Of a DNA stretch of 36,394 nucleotides, positions 1 through 7,421 are shown piece after piece. The position numbers and the translations under genes are program-made. This DNA comes from Vibrio barjaei (GTDB lineage: Bacteria; Pseudomonadota; Gammaproteobacteria; Enterobacterales; Vibrionaceae), in assembly GCF_001639065.2 (NCBI RefSeq), contig NZ_LQXO02000061.1, positions 1 to 36,394 on the forward strand, given 5' to 3'. Position 1 is the stretch's first letter, and each line of letters starts with the position of its first letter. The notes below the pieces were generated by a model. That model was given only the letters and a program-made list of their open reading frames with translations. It was not told where the DNA came from and made no database searches.

Positions 1-2
1 CG

Positions 3-131
3 GAAATAATGGCGTGGTTTGGTGAGGGTCACTACGCAGAAGTTACAACTACCGTTGAGCAAGTTACCGGCAAAAAGCCAAGAACCTTCCGTGCTTTTGC
101 TGAAGAATTTGCATCGGTTATTGAGAAATAA
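3..131 (+). CDS. C-terminal fragment of an NmrA-like NAD(P)-binding protein
   Basis: An open frame enters from the left edge and ends with TAA at 129-131, leaving about 42 residues. The visible tail has a tryptophan-phenylalanine-glycine-glutamate stretch and ends in a helix followed by FASVIEK. This resembles the C-termini of atypical short-chain dehydrogenases of the NmrA / quinone oxidoreductase 2 type, where a threonine-rich segment leads into a final 'R.F..F' helix. The Rossmann domain lies outside the window, so the assignment is weak. The gene converges with the phosphoribosyltransferase gene, and a strong hairpin separates the two. Confidence 0.5.
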   Translation, partial: EIMAWFGEGHYAEVTTTVEQVTGKKPRTFRAFAEEFASVIEK

Positions 132-150
132 TCTAATTTTGGTCTATCAA

Positions 151-176
151 TAGAGGAGAGCCTTAGCTCTCCTCTA
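151..176. terminator. Bidirectional terminator-like hairpin between convergent genes
   Basis: A perfect 11-bp stem (TAGAGGAGAGC at 151-161, GCTCTCCTCTA at 166-176) closes a CTTA tetraloop. It lies between the stop of the left-edge gene and the stop of the leftward phosphoribosyltransferase gene. T-runs on both sides are short, so it is a plausible but not ideal intrinsic terminator serving both directions. Confidence 0.7.
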
Positions 177-203
177 TCTGTTGTAATTTAGTAAGGGTTT
201 AGG

Positions 204-722
204 CTATTTCACTAACTTAGAAACATAAGGCACATTTCTGAGCTTATCTTGCCACGGTAAGCCATAACCAACGAGCAAGTCGTCGTTTTCCATTTCATAG
301 GCGTAAAACTGTTGGAATGGGATATCCACTCGACCGGGTTTTACGAACAGAGTGGCAATAGAGACCGACTTCGGGGCAAAATTCTCAGCAAGATACTGGA
401 CCAGTCGCTTCATCGTTCCTCCTGATTCAATCGCATCGTCGATAACAATGACGTCTTGACCCTCAATGCTTATGTTCTGATGATAAACAATTTCTGAAGA
501 GTTGTTGCTATCGCCAGGAGTATGAGGACAGGAAATATAGTCCATTTTTATGTCAAAGGTGAGGTGACGGACGAGATCGGCAGTAAACAGTATGCCTCCC
601 GGAACAACACTGATGATGACCGCAGATTCAAAGTCGTTATTAAGCACGTCCGCAATCGCAATTACGCCGTCTTGTATCTGCTCTGTACTGAGAACCAACT
701 CTCCAATATGTTTACTCTTCAT
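204..722 (-). CDS. Hypoxanthine phosphoribosyltransferase-like protein
   Basis: This 172-aa type I phosphoribosyltransferase probably salvages hypoxanthine or guanine using PRPP in the cytoplasm. The PRPP-binding loop VIVIDDAIESGGT lies at about residues 91-103. An early segment VPGGILFTADLVRHL matches the PPi-binding loop and following helix of HPRTs. The C-terminal VGYGLPWQDKLRNVPYV matches the 'VGYGLDY.EKYRNLPYI' signature of hypoxanthine phosphoribosyltransferases. Length is near the family norm of about 175-180. Only 3 nt separate it from the stop of the broken acetyltransferase gene upstream, so it is probably co-transcribed with it. Normal Vibrio hpt is elsewhere, so this could be a paralogue; that is inference. 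Confidence 0.85.
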   Translation of the reverse strand: MKSKHIGELVLSTEQIQDGVIAIADVLNNDFESAVIISVVPGGILFTADLVRHLTFDIKMDYISCPHTPGDSNNSSEIVYHQNISIEGQDVIVIDDAIESGGTMKRLVQYLAENFAPKSVSIATLFVKPGRVDIPFQQFYAYEMENDDLLVGYGLPWQDKLRNVPYVSKLVK

Positions 723-725
723 TGG

Positions 726-1287
726 CTACGCCTCTTCTATTTCGAGATGTTTAATGATGTGCGCTGGGTTTCCACCAATCACGACATTATCTGCAAAGCT
801 TTTTGTAACGACTGCACCTGAGGCAACGACAACGTTATTACCAATGATAACACCAGGATTAATCGTTGCGTGCCCTCCTATCCAACAGTTATCTCCAATC
901 GTAATGGGTTTAGCGAACTCAATACCCGTGTTCCGAGTTGTAGGGTCCAGTGGATGGCAAGCGGTATATAGCCCTACTTGAGGGCCAATAAAGCAGTTAT
1001 CGCCGATTCGTACTTCGGCACAATCGAGAATGACACAGCCAAAGTTCATGTAAAAGTTGGTGCCCACATGAATGTTCTTGCCATAATCGCAATGAAAGTT
1101 TGGTTCAATTTTAATCTCACCACCAATAGTGCAACTGCTGGAGCAATTGCTTCCTGTCATTACTTTGGTGACGAGAAGTACGGTTGTATTGTTCGATTAG
1201 ATCGCTCGCTGCGGTGCGCAGCGTCGCCAAGGTGTGCTCACTTGGATCATAGTGAAGTCCCGCAAGCATTTTCTCTCTTTCAGTCAT
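726..1287 (-). pseudogene. Maltose O-acetyltransferase-like gene, frameshifted
   Basis: Two overlapping frames on the minus strand together make one hexapeptide-repeat sugar acetyltransferase. The first (ATG at 1287) encodes MTEREKMLAGLHYDPSEHTL and onward, the N-terminal maltose acetyltransferase domain, and stops at about 1117. The second carries the left-handed beta-helix from IEPNFHCDYGKN to the end, including the catalytic histidine in the 'ACHPLDP' motif and the coenzyme A-binding tail VVVIGGNPAHIIK region. Aligning both halves with E. coli Maa from memory shows that the join at about 1120-1130 lacks 2 nt (or has 1 extra). No single start joins the two domains. It may be a true pseudogene, a programmed shift, or a sequencing error. 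A restart at ATG 1160 would give only the C-terminal part. Confidence 0.8.
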
Positions 1288-1311
1288 AAGGTTACTCAAG
1301 TGTTTTAAGCT

Positions 1312-1908
1312 CTACTCATCAAAGCGACGATCTTTGTAAAAGTAGGTTTTATCGCGGTCATTAATCTCTCTGAGTACTCGACAAGGGTTACCAACTGCCA
1401 CCACATTGGCAGGAATATCTTTCGTCACCACACTGCCAGCGCCAATGACACTGTTTTCTCCAATAGTCACGCCCGGAAGCACGACAGTATTAGCACCAAT
1501 CCAAACGTTATTTTTAATGTGAACAGGTATATTGAATTGAGCTAGAACCTTGCGCATCTCAGGCTCAATAGGGTGTCCAGCCGTTGCAATGGTTACGTTA
1601 GGCCCAATCATTACATGGTCACCAATGTAAATGTGGGTATCGTCAACCAGCGTGAGATTGAAGTTAGCGTAGACGTTATTACCAAAATGGGTATGGATAC
1701 CCCAATTAGCATGTACTGGAGGTTCTAAATAACAATCTTCACCAACTTCTGCGAACAGAATATGCATTATTTGTTCACGTTTTTTGGTCTCGCTAGGGCG
1801 GGTATGATTAAAGTCATACAGTGTTTCTAAACACTCAGTTTGACGTTCAGCAAGCGCTTCATCATAAACATAGACATTTTGACTGTGCAGTTTTGACATT
1901 GGATTCAT
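1312..1908 (-). CDS. LacA-like galactoside O-acetyltransferase
   Basis: About 198 residues from the ATG at 1908, an acetyl-CoA-dependent sugar O-acetyltransferase with the left-handed beta-helix fold. An N-terminal maltose acetyltransferase domain with the motif NHTRPSETKKREQ leads into hexapeptide repeats. The catalytic histidine is in TAGHPIEPE, and the C-terminus has VAVGNPCRVLREINDRDK, nearly identical to LacA of E. coli. The open frame continues 17 codons upstream of 1908, but family alignment favours the MNPMSK start. No strong ribosome-binding site is visible. It follows the 55-aa gene and precedes the broken Maa-like gene on the same strand, making two related acetyltransferases in tandem. 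The acceptor sugar cannot be read from sequence. Confidence 0.85.
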   Translation of the reverse strand: MNPMSKLHSQNVYVYDEALAERQTECLETLYDFNHTRPSETKKREQIMHILFAEVGEDCYLEPPVHANWGIHTHFGNNVYANFNLTLVDDTHIYIGDHVMIGPNVTIATAGHPIEPEMRKVLAQFNIPVHIKNNVWIGANTVVLPGVTIGENSVIGAGSVVTKDIPANVVAVGNPCRVLREINDRDKTYFYKDRRFDE

Positions 1909-1994
1909 GTAGGTATTCACTATTAAGCTGGTATTGGATAATGATCGATATCCTAGCACTGCGATTTATCCATAAGCCACAGACTTCGAAAGGT

Positions 1995-2162
1995 TTAATT
2001 CGAATCTGACAGCCGCTTCTCATTGGTGTTTTCTTCCCACTCATATAGAGCCATTAATGAATTTGTGTATTCGCTGACAGCTTGCTCAATACAGACCATC
2101 GCTTCATCGAGATCGGTTTCAGAAAGATTGAATGTGAGTGCGTTTTTGATGGCTTTCAACAT
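1995..2162 (-). CDS. Small 55-aa protein, divergent from sgrR-like gene
   Basis: A 55-codon frame begins with ATG at 2162 behind a good ribosome-binding site (GAGGA, 7 nt upstream) and ends at TAA 1995. It encodes an acidic soluble peptide that starts MLKAIKNALTFNLSETDLDE and is predicted mostly helical, with no signal peptide or membrane segment. I do not recognise the family. It is the first gene of the leftward acetyltransferase cluster and is divergent from the SgrR-like regulator. That is the place where enterobacteria have sgrS/sgrT, but the sequence does not resemble SgrT as I remember it. Function unknown. Confidence 0.65.
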   Translation of the reverse strand: MLKAIKNALTFNLSETDLDEAMVCIEQAVSEYTNSLMALYEWEENTNEKRLSDSN

Positions 2163-2278
2163 AATTTAGTCCTCATTAATCGTGGCACAGTCATGTGGTG
2201 TGGAGCTGTTGGTGTTCAAGACTCGAGATAGATTATGAACAATTAATAGGAGGGCAAAAACTGAGTAATTGGTGTTGT

Positions 2279-2352
2279 TTAGTTCCACATTTAACGTTAA
2301 TTTGTCTGGATTAGGTTATGTTTGCCTGATTTTTGGTCTTATGTGGAACTAA
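2279..2352. promoter_or_regulatory. Long-range inverted repeat in the sgrR-like 5' region
   Basis: TTAGTTCCACAT at 2279-2290 is the exact reverse complement of ATGTGGAACTAA at 2341-2352. The 12-bp arms are 50 bp apart. The right arm abuts the Shine-Dalgarno AAGGTGAT (2352-2359) of the regulator gene that starts at 2365. It may be a pair of operator half-sites for autoregulation or a long stem in the leader RNA; both are inference. Confidence 0.6.
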
Positions 2353-2364
2353 GGTGATATAGAA

Positions 2365-4125
2365 ATGCCGGAAATAAGTAACGATAGAGCACGGCTGTAT
2401 TATCAACGTCTAGCGGTATTAGGAACGAATAAAGACATCAGTACCACAATAGATAAGCTTGCGGAGCTGATGTTTACCAGCACGCGGCATAGTCGAACCT
2501 TACTTAAACAGCTTGACGAGAAAGGGTGGATCGATTGGCAACCCAAAGTGGGACGGAATCAACGCTCGATACTTCATCTCAACCATTCTGAGAGCACGTT
2601 GGTCGTCAATGTTGCGTCAGAGCATATCTCGCAAGGTCACTATGAAAAAGCACTGCAACTATTAGGTGGGGATAAAGCGTTATTCGGACAAGTGTTACAA
2701 CAAACTGCCGGTCCGCAAGTAAGAGAAGGCGTAGTTCATATTCAGCTTACTTATGACCGCTTATTGTCACCGTTGGATACCACCAATTCGTTACGAAATA
2801 GTGAGCGATTCCTAACCCGACAAGTATTCTCTTGTTTGACGCGCTGTGACGGTGAGGGTAATGTCGAACCTGATCTGGCTCATCATTGGCGCTATGACTC
2901 GCAGGCGCTAACTTGGCGATTTTATCTAAGACCTCATCTTAGATTTCATGACGAAGCACCAATAGATGCAGAGACCATTGCTGAACTCTTCATGCGTCTT
3001 AAACAGCACCCTAATTATTGTTCTTTGTTAGCTAATGTTGTGACGATCTGCGCCGTGGGGCGATTGTGTATTGAGTTCACTCTGTCTCAGCCAGAGCCAA
3101 GCTTTGCTGCACTGCTAGCGGATTACCGATTCTCTGTATTACCGAGCGCTCAATTAGAAAATAATTCCGTTCGTATTGGTAGTGGTCCCTTTAAGCTAGC
3201 CGAGCATTCTCAGGAACAGCTTGATTTACAGGCGTTTGAACATTATCACGGCCTTTGTGCACTATCAGACAGCGTGACGATCTGGCAACTCCCAAAAGCA
3301 GGAACAAGCAGTTGTTCTACCTCACTTGTTACTCATGATTTACCTACACCCTATGATGCTGTTTGTAGTCATTTGGTCTCAACTGAAAGCGGCACTGAGC
3401 CATCAACTCAGGCGACTCCTCAGAGCCGGATTGAGGATGGCTGCTTACTGGCAATGTTCAACCACACTGCAGCTCTGGATAGCACGCAGCGTCACTATCT
3501 TGGTCAGTTGATGAATTCAAGGTCGGTGTTGCAACTGTTGTCCAATAACGACGCAGCTAGAGTTCAGGGCATTGCGGCATACAACCTTTTGCCAAGCTGG
3601 ATGAAAGTATTGATTCCTCCAGCAGAGATATCTCCTTTGCCGAAGAAGCTAGATATCGCCATCTACCAACATCATGCTTTACGCGAAAGCGCCCAAGTAG
3701 TTGCCGATTTGTTGGAGCGGGTTGGCGTGAGCTGTCAGATTAACGAATACAGCCATGCCGACTTTTATGAACTGTGTGCGCGTCATAAGCTTGAGGAAGA
3801 GATTATCCTCACCAGCATGAGTTTGGATGACAACCGACCGTCTTCGGCGTTTATTTGGCTTGCGACCGATAGAGTGTTAAGACAGTGCCTAACACCGTCC
3901 ACGGAGCAATGGCTGCAACATGAGCTTGAACAAGTGAAACAACAGAATCAATCTACGGAATACATGACGGCCCTTGAACCGATCGCATCGACGTTAGTCT
4001 CTGATAGATGGATAATCCCGCTGTTTCACCATAAGCAAACTCTGAATTTTGCTGACCAGCTGCAAGGCGTATCCATGACTATCTGGGGCTGGCCGGATAT
4101 TAAGAGCGTCTGGGTCGAGGAGTAG
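2365..4125 (+). CDS. SgrR-like transcriptional regulator with solute-binding domain
   Basis: This 586-aa protein has the SgrR architecture: an N-terminal winged helix (about residues 8-75, with LAELMFTSTRHSRTLLKQLDEKGWI) joined to a periplasmic-binding-protein family 5 domain without a signal peptide. The latter includes TYDRLLSPLDTTNSLRNSERFLTRQ..F and LTWRFYLRPHLRFHDE..IDAETI, typical of oligopeptide-binding-like domains turned into cytoplasmic sensors. E. coli SgrR (551 aa) activates sgrS during glucose-phosphate stress; vibrios carry several SgrR-like proteins whose ligands are mostly unknown. The start at 2365 has a good ribosome-binding site (AAGGTGAT). The divergent cluster starting at 2162 is its likely target, by position. 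Confidence 0.85.
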   Translation: MPEISNDRARLYYQRLAVLGTNKDISTTIDKLAELMFTSTRHSRTLLKQLDEKGWIDWQPKVGRNQRSILHLNHSESTLVVNVASEHISQGHYEKALQLLGGDKALFGQVLQQTAGPQVREGVVHIQLTYDRLLSPLDTTNSLRNSERFLTRQVFSCLTRCDGEGNVEPDLAHHWRYDSQALTWRFYLRPHLRFHDEAPIDAETIAELFMRLKQHPNYCSLLANVVTICAVGRLCIEFTLSQPEPSFAALLADYRFSVLPSAQLENNSVRIGSGPFKLAEHSQEQLDLQAFEHYHGLCALSDSVTIWQLPKAGTSSCSTSLVTHDLPTPYDAVCSHLVSTESGTEPSTQATPQSRIEDGCLLAMFNHTAALDSTQRHYLGQLMNSRSVLQLLSNNDAARVQGIAAYNLLPSWMKVLIPPAEISPLPKKLDIAIYQHHALRESAQVVADLLERVGVSCQINEYSHADFYELCARHKLEEEIILTSMSLDDNRPSSAFIWLATDRVLRQCLTPSTEQWLQHELEQVKQQNQSTEYMTALEPIASTLVSDRWIIPLFHHKQTLNFADQLQGVSMTIWGWPDIKSVWVEE

Positions 4126-4205
4126 AGTTTCTGTATTACTTTAACAACAGGTTGGAGTTGATGTTGGCATAATTCTGCTAAAGTAGCCGACGGTTTGAGA
4201 CGTGG

Positions 4206-4694
4206 ATGACTGAATTTACGATGCAAGAGATAGTTTTCGCTGGTGGCTGCCTTTGGGGCGTCCAAGAGTTTATGCGACATTTACCTGGGGTCATAAATAC
4301 CGAAGCGGGTAGAGCCAATGGCAGTGCGAGTACCACACAGTGTGATTACGATGGATACGCTGAGTGTGTTCGAACTCAATTTGATGCGAGCCAAGTGTCG
4401 ATTGAGCAGCTTATGGATTTCTTTTTTGAAATCATTGATCCCTACAGCGTCAACAAGCAAGGGATAGATGTAGGAGAGAAGTATCGCACTGGAGTTTATA
4501 GTGTAAATCCCCAACATCTTGAGCGAGTGAAACGCTACATTGCCGAGCGTTCCGATGCAGATAAAATCATGGTAGAGGTGTTGCCACTTAGTAACTTCGT
4601 AAAGAGTGATGACGAACATCAAGACCGACTCACTCTTCACCCGAATGATTATTGTCATATACCCAAGACTATTTTGCATAAGTACAAAAAATAG
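4206..4694 (+). CDS. Divergent MsrA-like methionine sulfoxide reductase
   Basis: A 162-aa protein of the MsrA family, which reduces methionine-S-sulfoxide in proteins. The active-site cysteine lies at residue 15 in GGCLWGVQEF, where the usual motif is GCFWG. The family glutamate is kept in GYAEC, and aspartate and tyrosine in QGIDVGEKYRTGVY. The usual 'HDPT' is IDPY. A C-terminal DEHQ corresponds to the conserved 'YHQ' region, and a further cysteine in DYCHIP could resolve the disulfide. The essential chemistry residues appear present, but the Phe-to-Leu change next to the cysteine marks it as divergent from MsrA1. It converges with the FMN reductase gene with only 13 nt between the stops. 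Confidence 0.8.
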   Translation: MTEFTMQEIVFAGGCLWGVQEFMRHLPGVINTEAGRANGSASTTQCDYDGYAECVRTQFDASQVSIEQLMDFFFEIIDPYSVNKQGIDVGEKYRTGVYSVNPQHLERVKRYIAERSDADKIMVEVLPLSNFVKSDDEHQDRLTLHPNDYCHIPKTILHKYKK

Positions 4695-4707
4695 CCTCAA
4701 GTGCTGA

Positions 4708-5370
4708 CTATTTTGGCGCGTTCCTCTGTGAAGGATCGCGTTGAAACGCATGAATAAGTTCGGCTGGATCGTTGGCACTGCGCTGAACTTTGGCACTTTC
4801 CGCCCACCAAATAAGCTGAGCCAGCGTTCGATTCATATAGCTGTCCCACTCTTGTTGAGATGCTTCGCTTAGAGCCTCACCTTTTTCATTGAATACGCGA
4901 GCAGCATTGGGAATGTGAATCATGGCAGATACTGGCAAACAGCCTAGCTCGGAGAGAAAAGTTCGCATTGAAACGGCTGCTCTAGCGCCTCCCCACTGTC
5001 CAGCAGAATAGGTCACAATTGCACTGGGTTTATAAGAAAACAGAGAGCTGCCAAAGTGGTTAAGAAGGTGTGCGAGTGCTGGACTCATGGAGTGATTGTA
5101 CTCAGGTGAAACCATCACATAACCATCAGCTTGTTCAATCTTCGCTGCCAGTTGCTTTAGATCTTCTGGTACTTTACTTCGGCTGTAAGCAAATTCAGGT
5201 TTAAAAACCGCATCGAAACTCAAAGTAAGAGGGTCGATGATTTCCACGTCAATCTCGGGATAAAAGCGCGTTAGCAGAGACTGACAAGCCTCACTGACTC
5301 TTACGCCCAGTCGTGCGGGGCGAGGTGGGGTGCTTTCTCTTACAGAACCAAGAAAAATCAATAACTTCAC
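4708..5370 (-). CDS. NAD(P)H-dependent FMN reductase family flavoprotein
   Basis: A 220-aa flavodoxin-like protein of the NADPH-dependent FMN reductase family. The N-terminal phosphate-binding loop is LIFLGSVRESTPPRPARLGVRV, and the central SPEYNHSMSPALAHLLNHF is the family signature for flavin binding, at about residues 88-106. Slightly longer than typical members (180-200), with an extended C-terminal tail. It starts with GTG at 5370, behind a GGGAAG ribosome-binding site. Substrate is unknown: members reduce free FMN, quinones, azo compounds or chromate. It is a single gene downstream of the efflux-pump terminator. Confidence 0.85.
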   Translation of the reverse strand: MKLLIFLGSVRESTPPRPARLGVRVSEACQSLLTRFYPEIDVEIIDPLTLSFDAVFKPEFAYSRSKVPEDLKQLAAKIEQADGYVMVSPEYNHSMSPALAHLLNHFGSSLFSYKPSAIVTYSAGQWGGARAAVSMRTFLSELGCLPVSAMIHIPNAARVFNEKGEALSEASQQEWDSYMNRTLAQLIWWAESAKVQRSANDPAELIHAFQRDPSQRNAPK

Positions 5371-5452
5371 TATCTAATACTTCCCTAGTGTTTTCTGATG
5401 TTGTTCGTTTTAGCTTAAAGGGTCTGGATTTTGTTGCAATGAGAAGTCACAA

Positions 5453-5480
5453 AAAAGGGGCACGTGCCCCTTTTCCGATT
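5453..5480 (-). terminator. Intrinsic terminator of the Bcr-like efflux gene
   Basis: A fully palindromic hairpin (AAAAGGGGCAC at 5453-5463, GTGCCCCTTTT at 5464-5474) lies 20 bp past the stop of the efflux gene. Read on the minus strand it is followed by a run of six T (5456 down to 5451), which makes a convincing Rho-independent terminator. Confidence 0.85.
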
Positions 5481-5493
5481 CTTAGGATGTTAA

Positions 5494-6699
5494 TTAGACA
5501 CTTTTGACCAGCTTGTCAGTGACAAATGCTCGGTTGCGAACCACAAACCATAATAGACCACCCAAAATGCCGATTGCGAGCTGAATCATGCCTAAATTAG
5601 CGATGAGTGCGTCGGGACGCATGGAAACCAATAACATGCCAGTTGAGCCACAAATCATGGCAAAAAACTGAATCAATGCCACAGCCGAACCGGTGTCTTT
5701 GTCTTGCTGATCAAGCATCAAGTTGGTACCAGGCACTCGCATCATAATAACCATTAGCGTCGCTGGAGCGGCTATTAATGCGAAGACCCAAGGCGCGGTA
5801 GAACCAATAGTGAGCGTTAACACACCCATCAATGCCAAAATCAAAAAACATAAAGTAATGACTTTTTGTACTGAGGTATGGCGGGATAACTTCATGTAAA
5901 TAGAAGGGCCTAAAGAGGCGCACATCGCATTGAACGCGAAGTAGTAACTAAACTCTTGCTCAGTCAGGCCAAAACCATTGATGTAAATGTACGAACCTGC
6001 TGCTAAGAAGGCCATAAGCGCCATGGGTGCGATTGAGAAAATACACAGCAGCATCACGAATCTTGGATTAGTCATTACCACGCCAAGTCGAGTCCAAGAG
6101 CGAGCCAAAGAGCCCGTATACTGACTTTGCAGTGTTTCGCGGTAACACATGGCTAAGATGGAGGCAAACGCGCCAAATACTGCCAAGGTCACGAACATCA
6201 TTCTCCATGATGCGACTTTGAGAAGAAAGGCACCGAGTACGGGAGCGACCATTGGCGCAATAATCACGAGCGACATGATGGTGGCCATGATTTTCTCGCG
6301 CTCACGTCCTTCGAACATATCTTTGACGATAGCGGTAGAGACGACAGTAATGGCACTACCAGCAAACGCCTGTAGTACCCTTGAGCTAATGAGGTGCTCA
6401 ATGCTTCCTGCCATCGCACAGGCAATGCTGGCAAGCATGTAAGCACCAATACCTATCAATAAAATTGGCTTGCGACCAAATTTCTCACTCAGCGGCCCCC
6501 AGAATAGAAGCCCAATCGCGTAAGTAACGAAATAGCTGCTTAACGTGAGGTTTACCATTGATTCAGTGGTATTAAATATATCGACCATGGTAGGCAAAGC
6601 TGGCAGATAAAGGTCAATCGTTAATGGTGGAAATGCACTGATAATAACCAGAAAAAATAGAGTGCCTTTTTGCCCAAGGATGGGTTGTGTTGATGTCAA
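5494..6699 (-). CDS. Bcr/CflA-type multidrug efflux MFS transporter
   Basis: A 401-aa inner-membrane drug:proton antiporter with 12 predicted membrane helices. The first helix carries PPLTIDLYLPALP, the hallmark of the Bcr/CflA (DHA1) subfamily, and the loop 2-3 motif LFWGPLSEKFGRKPILL matches motif A of the major facilitator superfamily. The start is TTG at 6699: a strong AGGAGA lies 5-6 nt upstream and the next in-frame methionine is more than 30 residues in. It sits 21 bp downstream of the MarR gene on the same strand, so the two form an operon and the pump is probably de-repressed when MarR binds a ligand. Substrates cannot be inferred. Confidence 0.9.
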   Translation of the reverse strand: MTSTQPILGQKGTLFFLVIISAFPPLTIDLYLPALPTMVDIFNTTESMVNLTLSSYFVTYAIGLLFWGPLSEKFGRKPILLIGIGAYMLASIACAMAGSIEHLISSRVLQAFAGSAITVVSTAIVKDMFEGREREKIMATIMSLVIIAPMVAPVLGAFLLKVASWRMMFVTLAVFGAFASILAMCYRETLQSQYTGSLARSWTRLGVVMTNPRFVMLLCIFSIAPMALMAFLAAGSYIYINGFGLTEQEFSYYFAFNAMCASLGPSIYMKLSRHTSVQKVITLCFLILALMGVLTLTIGSTAPWVFALIAAPATLMVIMMRVPGTNLMLDQQDKDTGSAVALIQFFAMICGSTGMLLVSMRPDALIANLGMIQLAIGILGGLLWFVVRNRAFVTDKLVKSV

Positions 6700-6720
6700 A
6701 TGATTCTCCTGTGGGTGAAA

Positions 6721-7152
6721 TTAGTAACTCAAGTTGTCATTAACGCGTTCTAATAGCTGCTTCAGTGTGCTTGCTTCGGTCTGAGAAAACCCAGTCAGCA
6801 TTTCCGTTATCATTTCCATTTCGACTTGGTCGAGGCGTTCCAAAAGCTTTTCCCCTTTCTGGCTGAGATAAAGTGCAACCGAGCGTCGGTCGTTAGGACA
6901 ACTTTGTTTGATGATGAGATCTTGACGATGAAGCCTTGCGATAATTCTCGCAATTTGGGCTTTATCTCGGTTCATTGACTCGACTAACTTCTGCTGAGAC
7001 GCGCCGCCGAAGGTACGAATATCACTCATAGCTTTATGCTCAAGGGGGGAAAACTCGACTTTTTGACGGGTGATCTCCGCTACCATTTTGCCGCGGGTTT
7101 TCATTCGAATTTCACGTAAGGCGTGATTAATTGCTCGATAGTCTATTGTCAT
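6721..7152 (-). CDS. MarR-family repressor of the adjacent efflux pump
   Basis: A winged-helix repressor of about 143 aa from the ATG at 7152. The helix-turn-helix lies in GGASQQKLVESMNRDKAQIARIIARLHRQDLI, followed by the wing with PNDRRSVALYLSQKG, where the DRR motif is typical of MarR proteins. A TTG start at 7182 is possible but lies inside the putative operator, so the ATG at 7152 is preferred although it lacks a strong ribosome-binding site. It is first in an operon with the Bcr-like pump and is probably autoregulated through the palindromes at 7169-7220. Confidence 0.85.
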   Translation of the reverse strand: MTIDYRAINHALREIRMKTRGKMVAEITRQKVEFSPLEHKAMSDIRTFGGASQQKLVESMNRDKAQIARIIARLHRQDLIIKQSCPNDRRSVALYLSQKGEKLLERLDQVEMEMITEMLTGFSQTEASTLKQLLERVNDNLSY

Positions 7153-7168
7153 CAATGAAGGCCAATTA

Positions 7169-7220
7169 GTTGATCTAGTCAACCATTTTAGCTAATTAGT
7201 TGATTAGATCAACTAATTAG
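7169..7220. promoter_or_regulatory. Probable MarR operators
   Basis: A perfect inverted repeat with 13-bp arms (CTAATTAGTTGAT at 7192-7204, ATCAACTAATTAG at 7208-7220) and a 3-bp centre lies just upstream of marR. A second, shorter copy with GTTGA/TCAAC arms lies at 7169-7183. Both share the TTAGTTGATC core, and AT-rich dyads of this kind are typical MarR operators. Assignment to the neighbouring MarR is inference. Confidence 0.7.
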
Positions 7221-7233
7221 TCACAGTTTTGAG

Positions 7234-7254
7234 TTTTTGTTCTAAGAACAAAAA
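7234..7254. promoter_or_regulatory. 21-bp palindrome between marR and phnC
   Basis: Perfect 10-bp arms (TTTTTGTTCT at 7234-7243 and AGAACAAAAA at 7245-7254) flank a single central base. The sequence differs from the MarR operator and from the Pho box, so it may bind a third regulator, or act as a small terminator-like element for antisense transcripts. Function unknown. Confidence 0.45.
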
Positions 7255-7337
7255 TCATAGATGCTCAGTTTTTGCTCCTTAATATATTGAATTAAAAGTA
7301 GTTATTGGCGTAGTTCTATTGAATGGTGCACTTTGTT

Positions 7338-7395
7338 TGTTCATAAATTAGTCACAAATCTATCCCAAATTCGTCAAAAATCCACGCTCTAATAT
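7338..7395 (+). promoter_or_regulatory. Four-repeat Pho box and -10 element of the phn operon
   Basis: Four consecutive 11-bp units match the PhoB half-site CTGTCATAAAT, each at about 8 of 11 positions: TGTTCATAAAT (7338-7348), TAGTCACAAAT (7349-7359), CTATCCCAAAT (7360-7370) and TCGTCAAAAAT (7371-7381). A -10-like TAATAT follows at 7390-7395, the spacing expected where PhoB replaces the -35 element. This predicts induction by phosphate starvation. Confidence 0.8.
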
Positions 7396-7421
7396 TCAAT
7401 CAATAACTACTATTGACTGGA

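Noticed and set aside
2257..2282. CTGAGTAATTGGTG resembles the ptsG-pairing core of SgrS as I remember it
   Set aside because: It lies on the same strand as the sgrR-like gene, whereas SgrS is divergent, it has one extra base, and no Rho-independent terminator or Hfq-like U-run follows. Probably chance.
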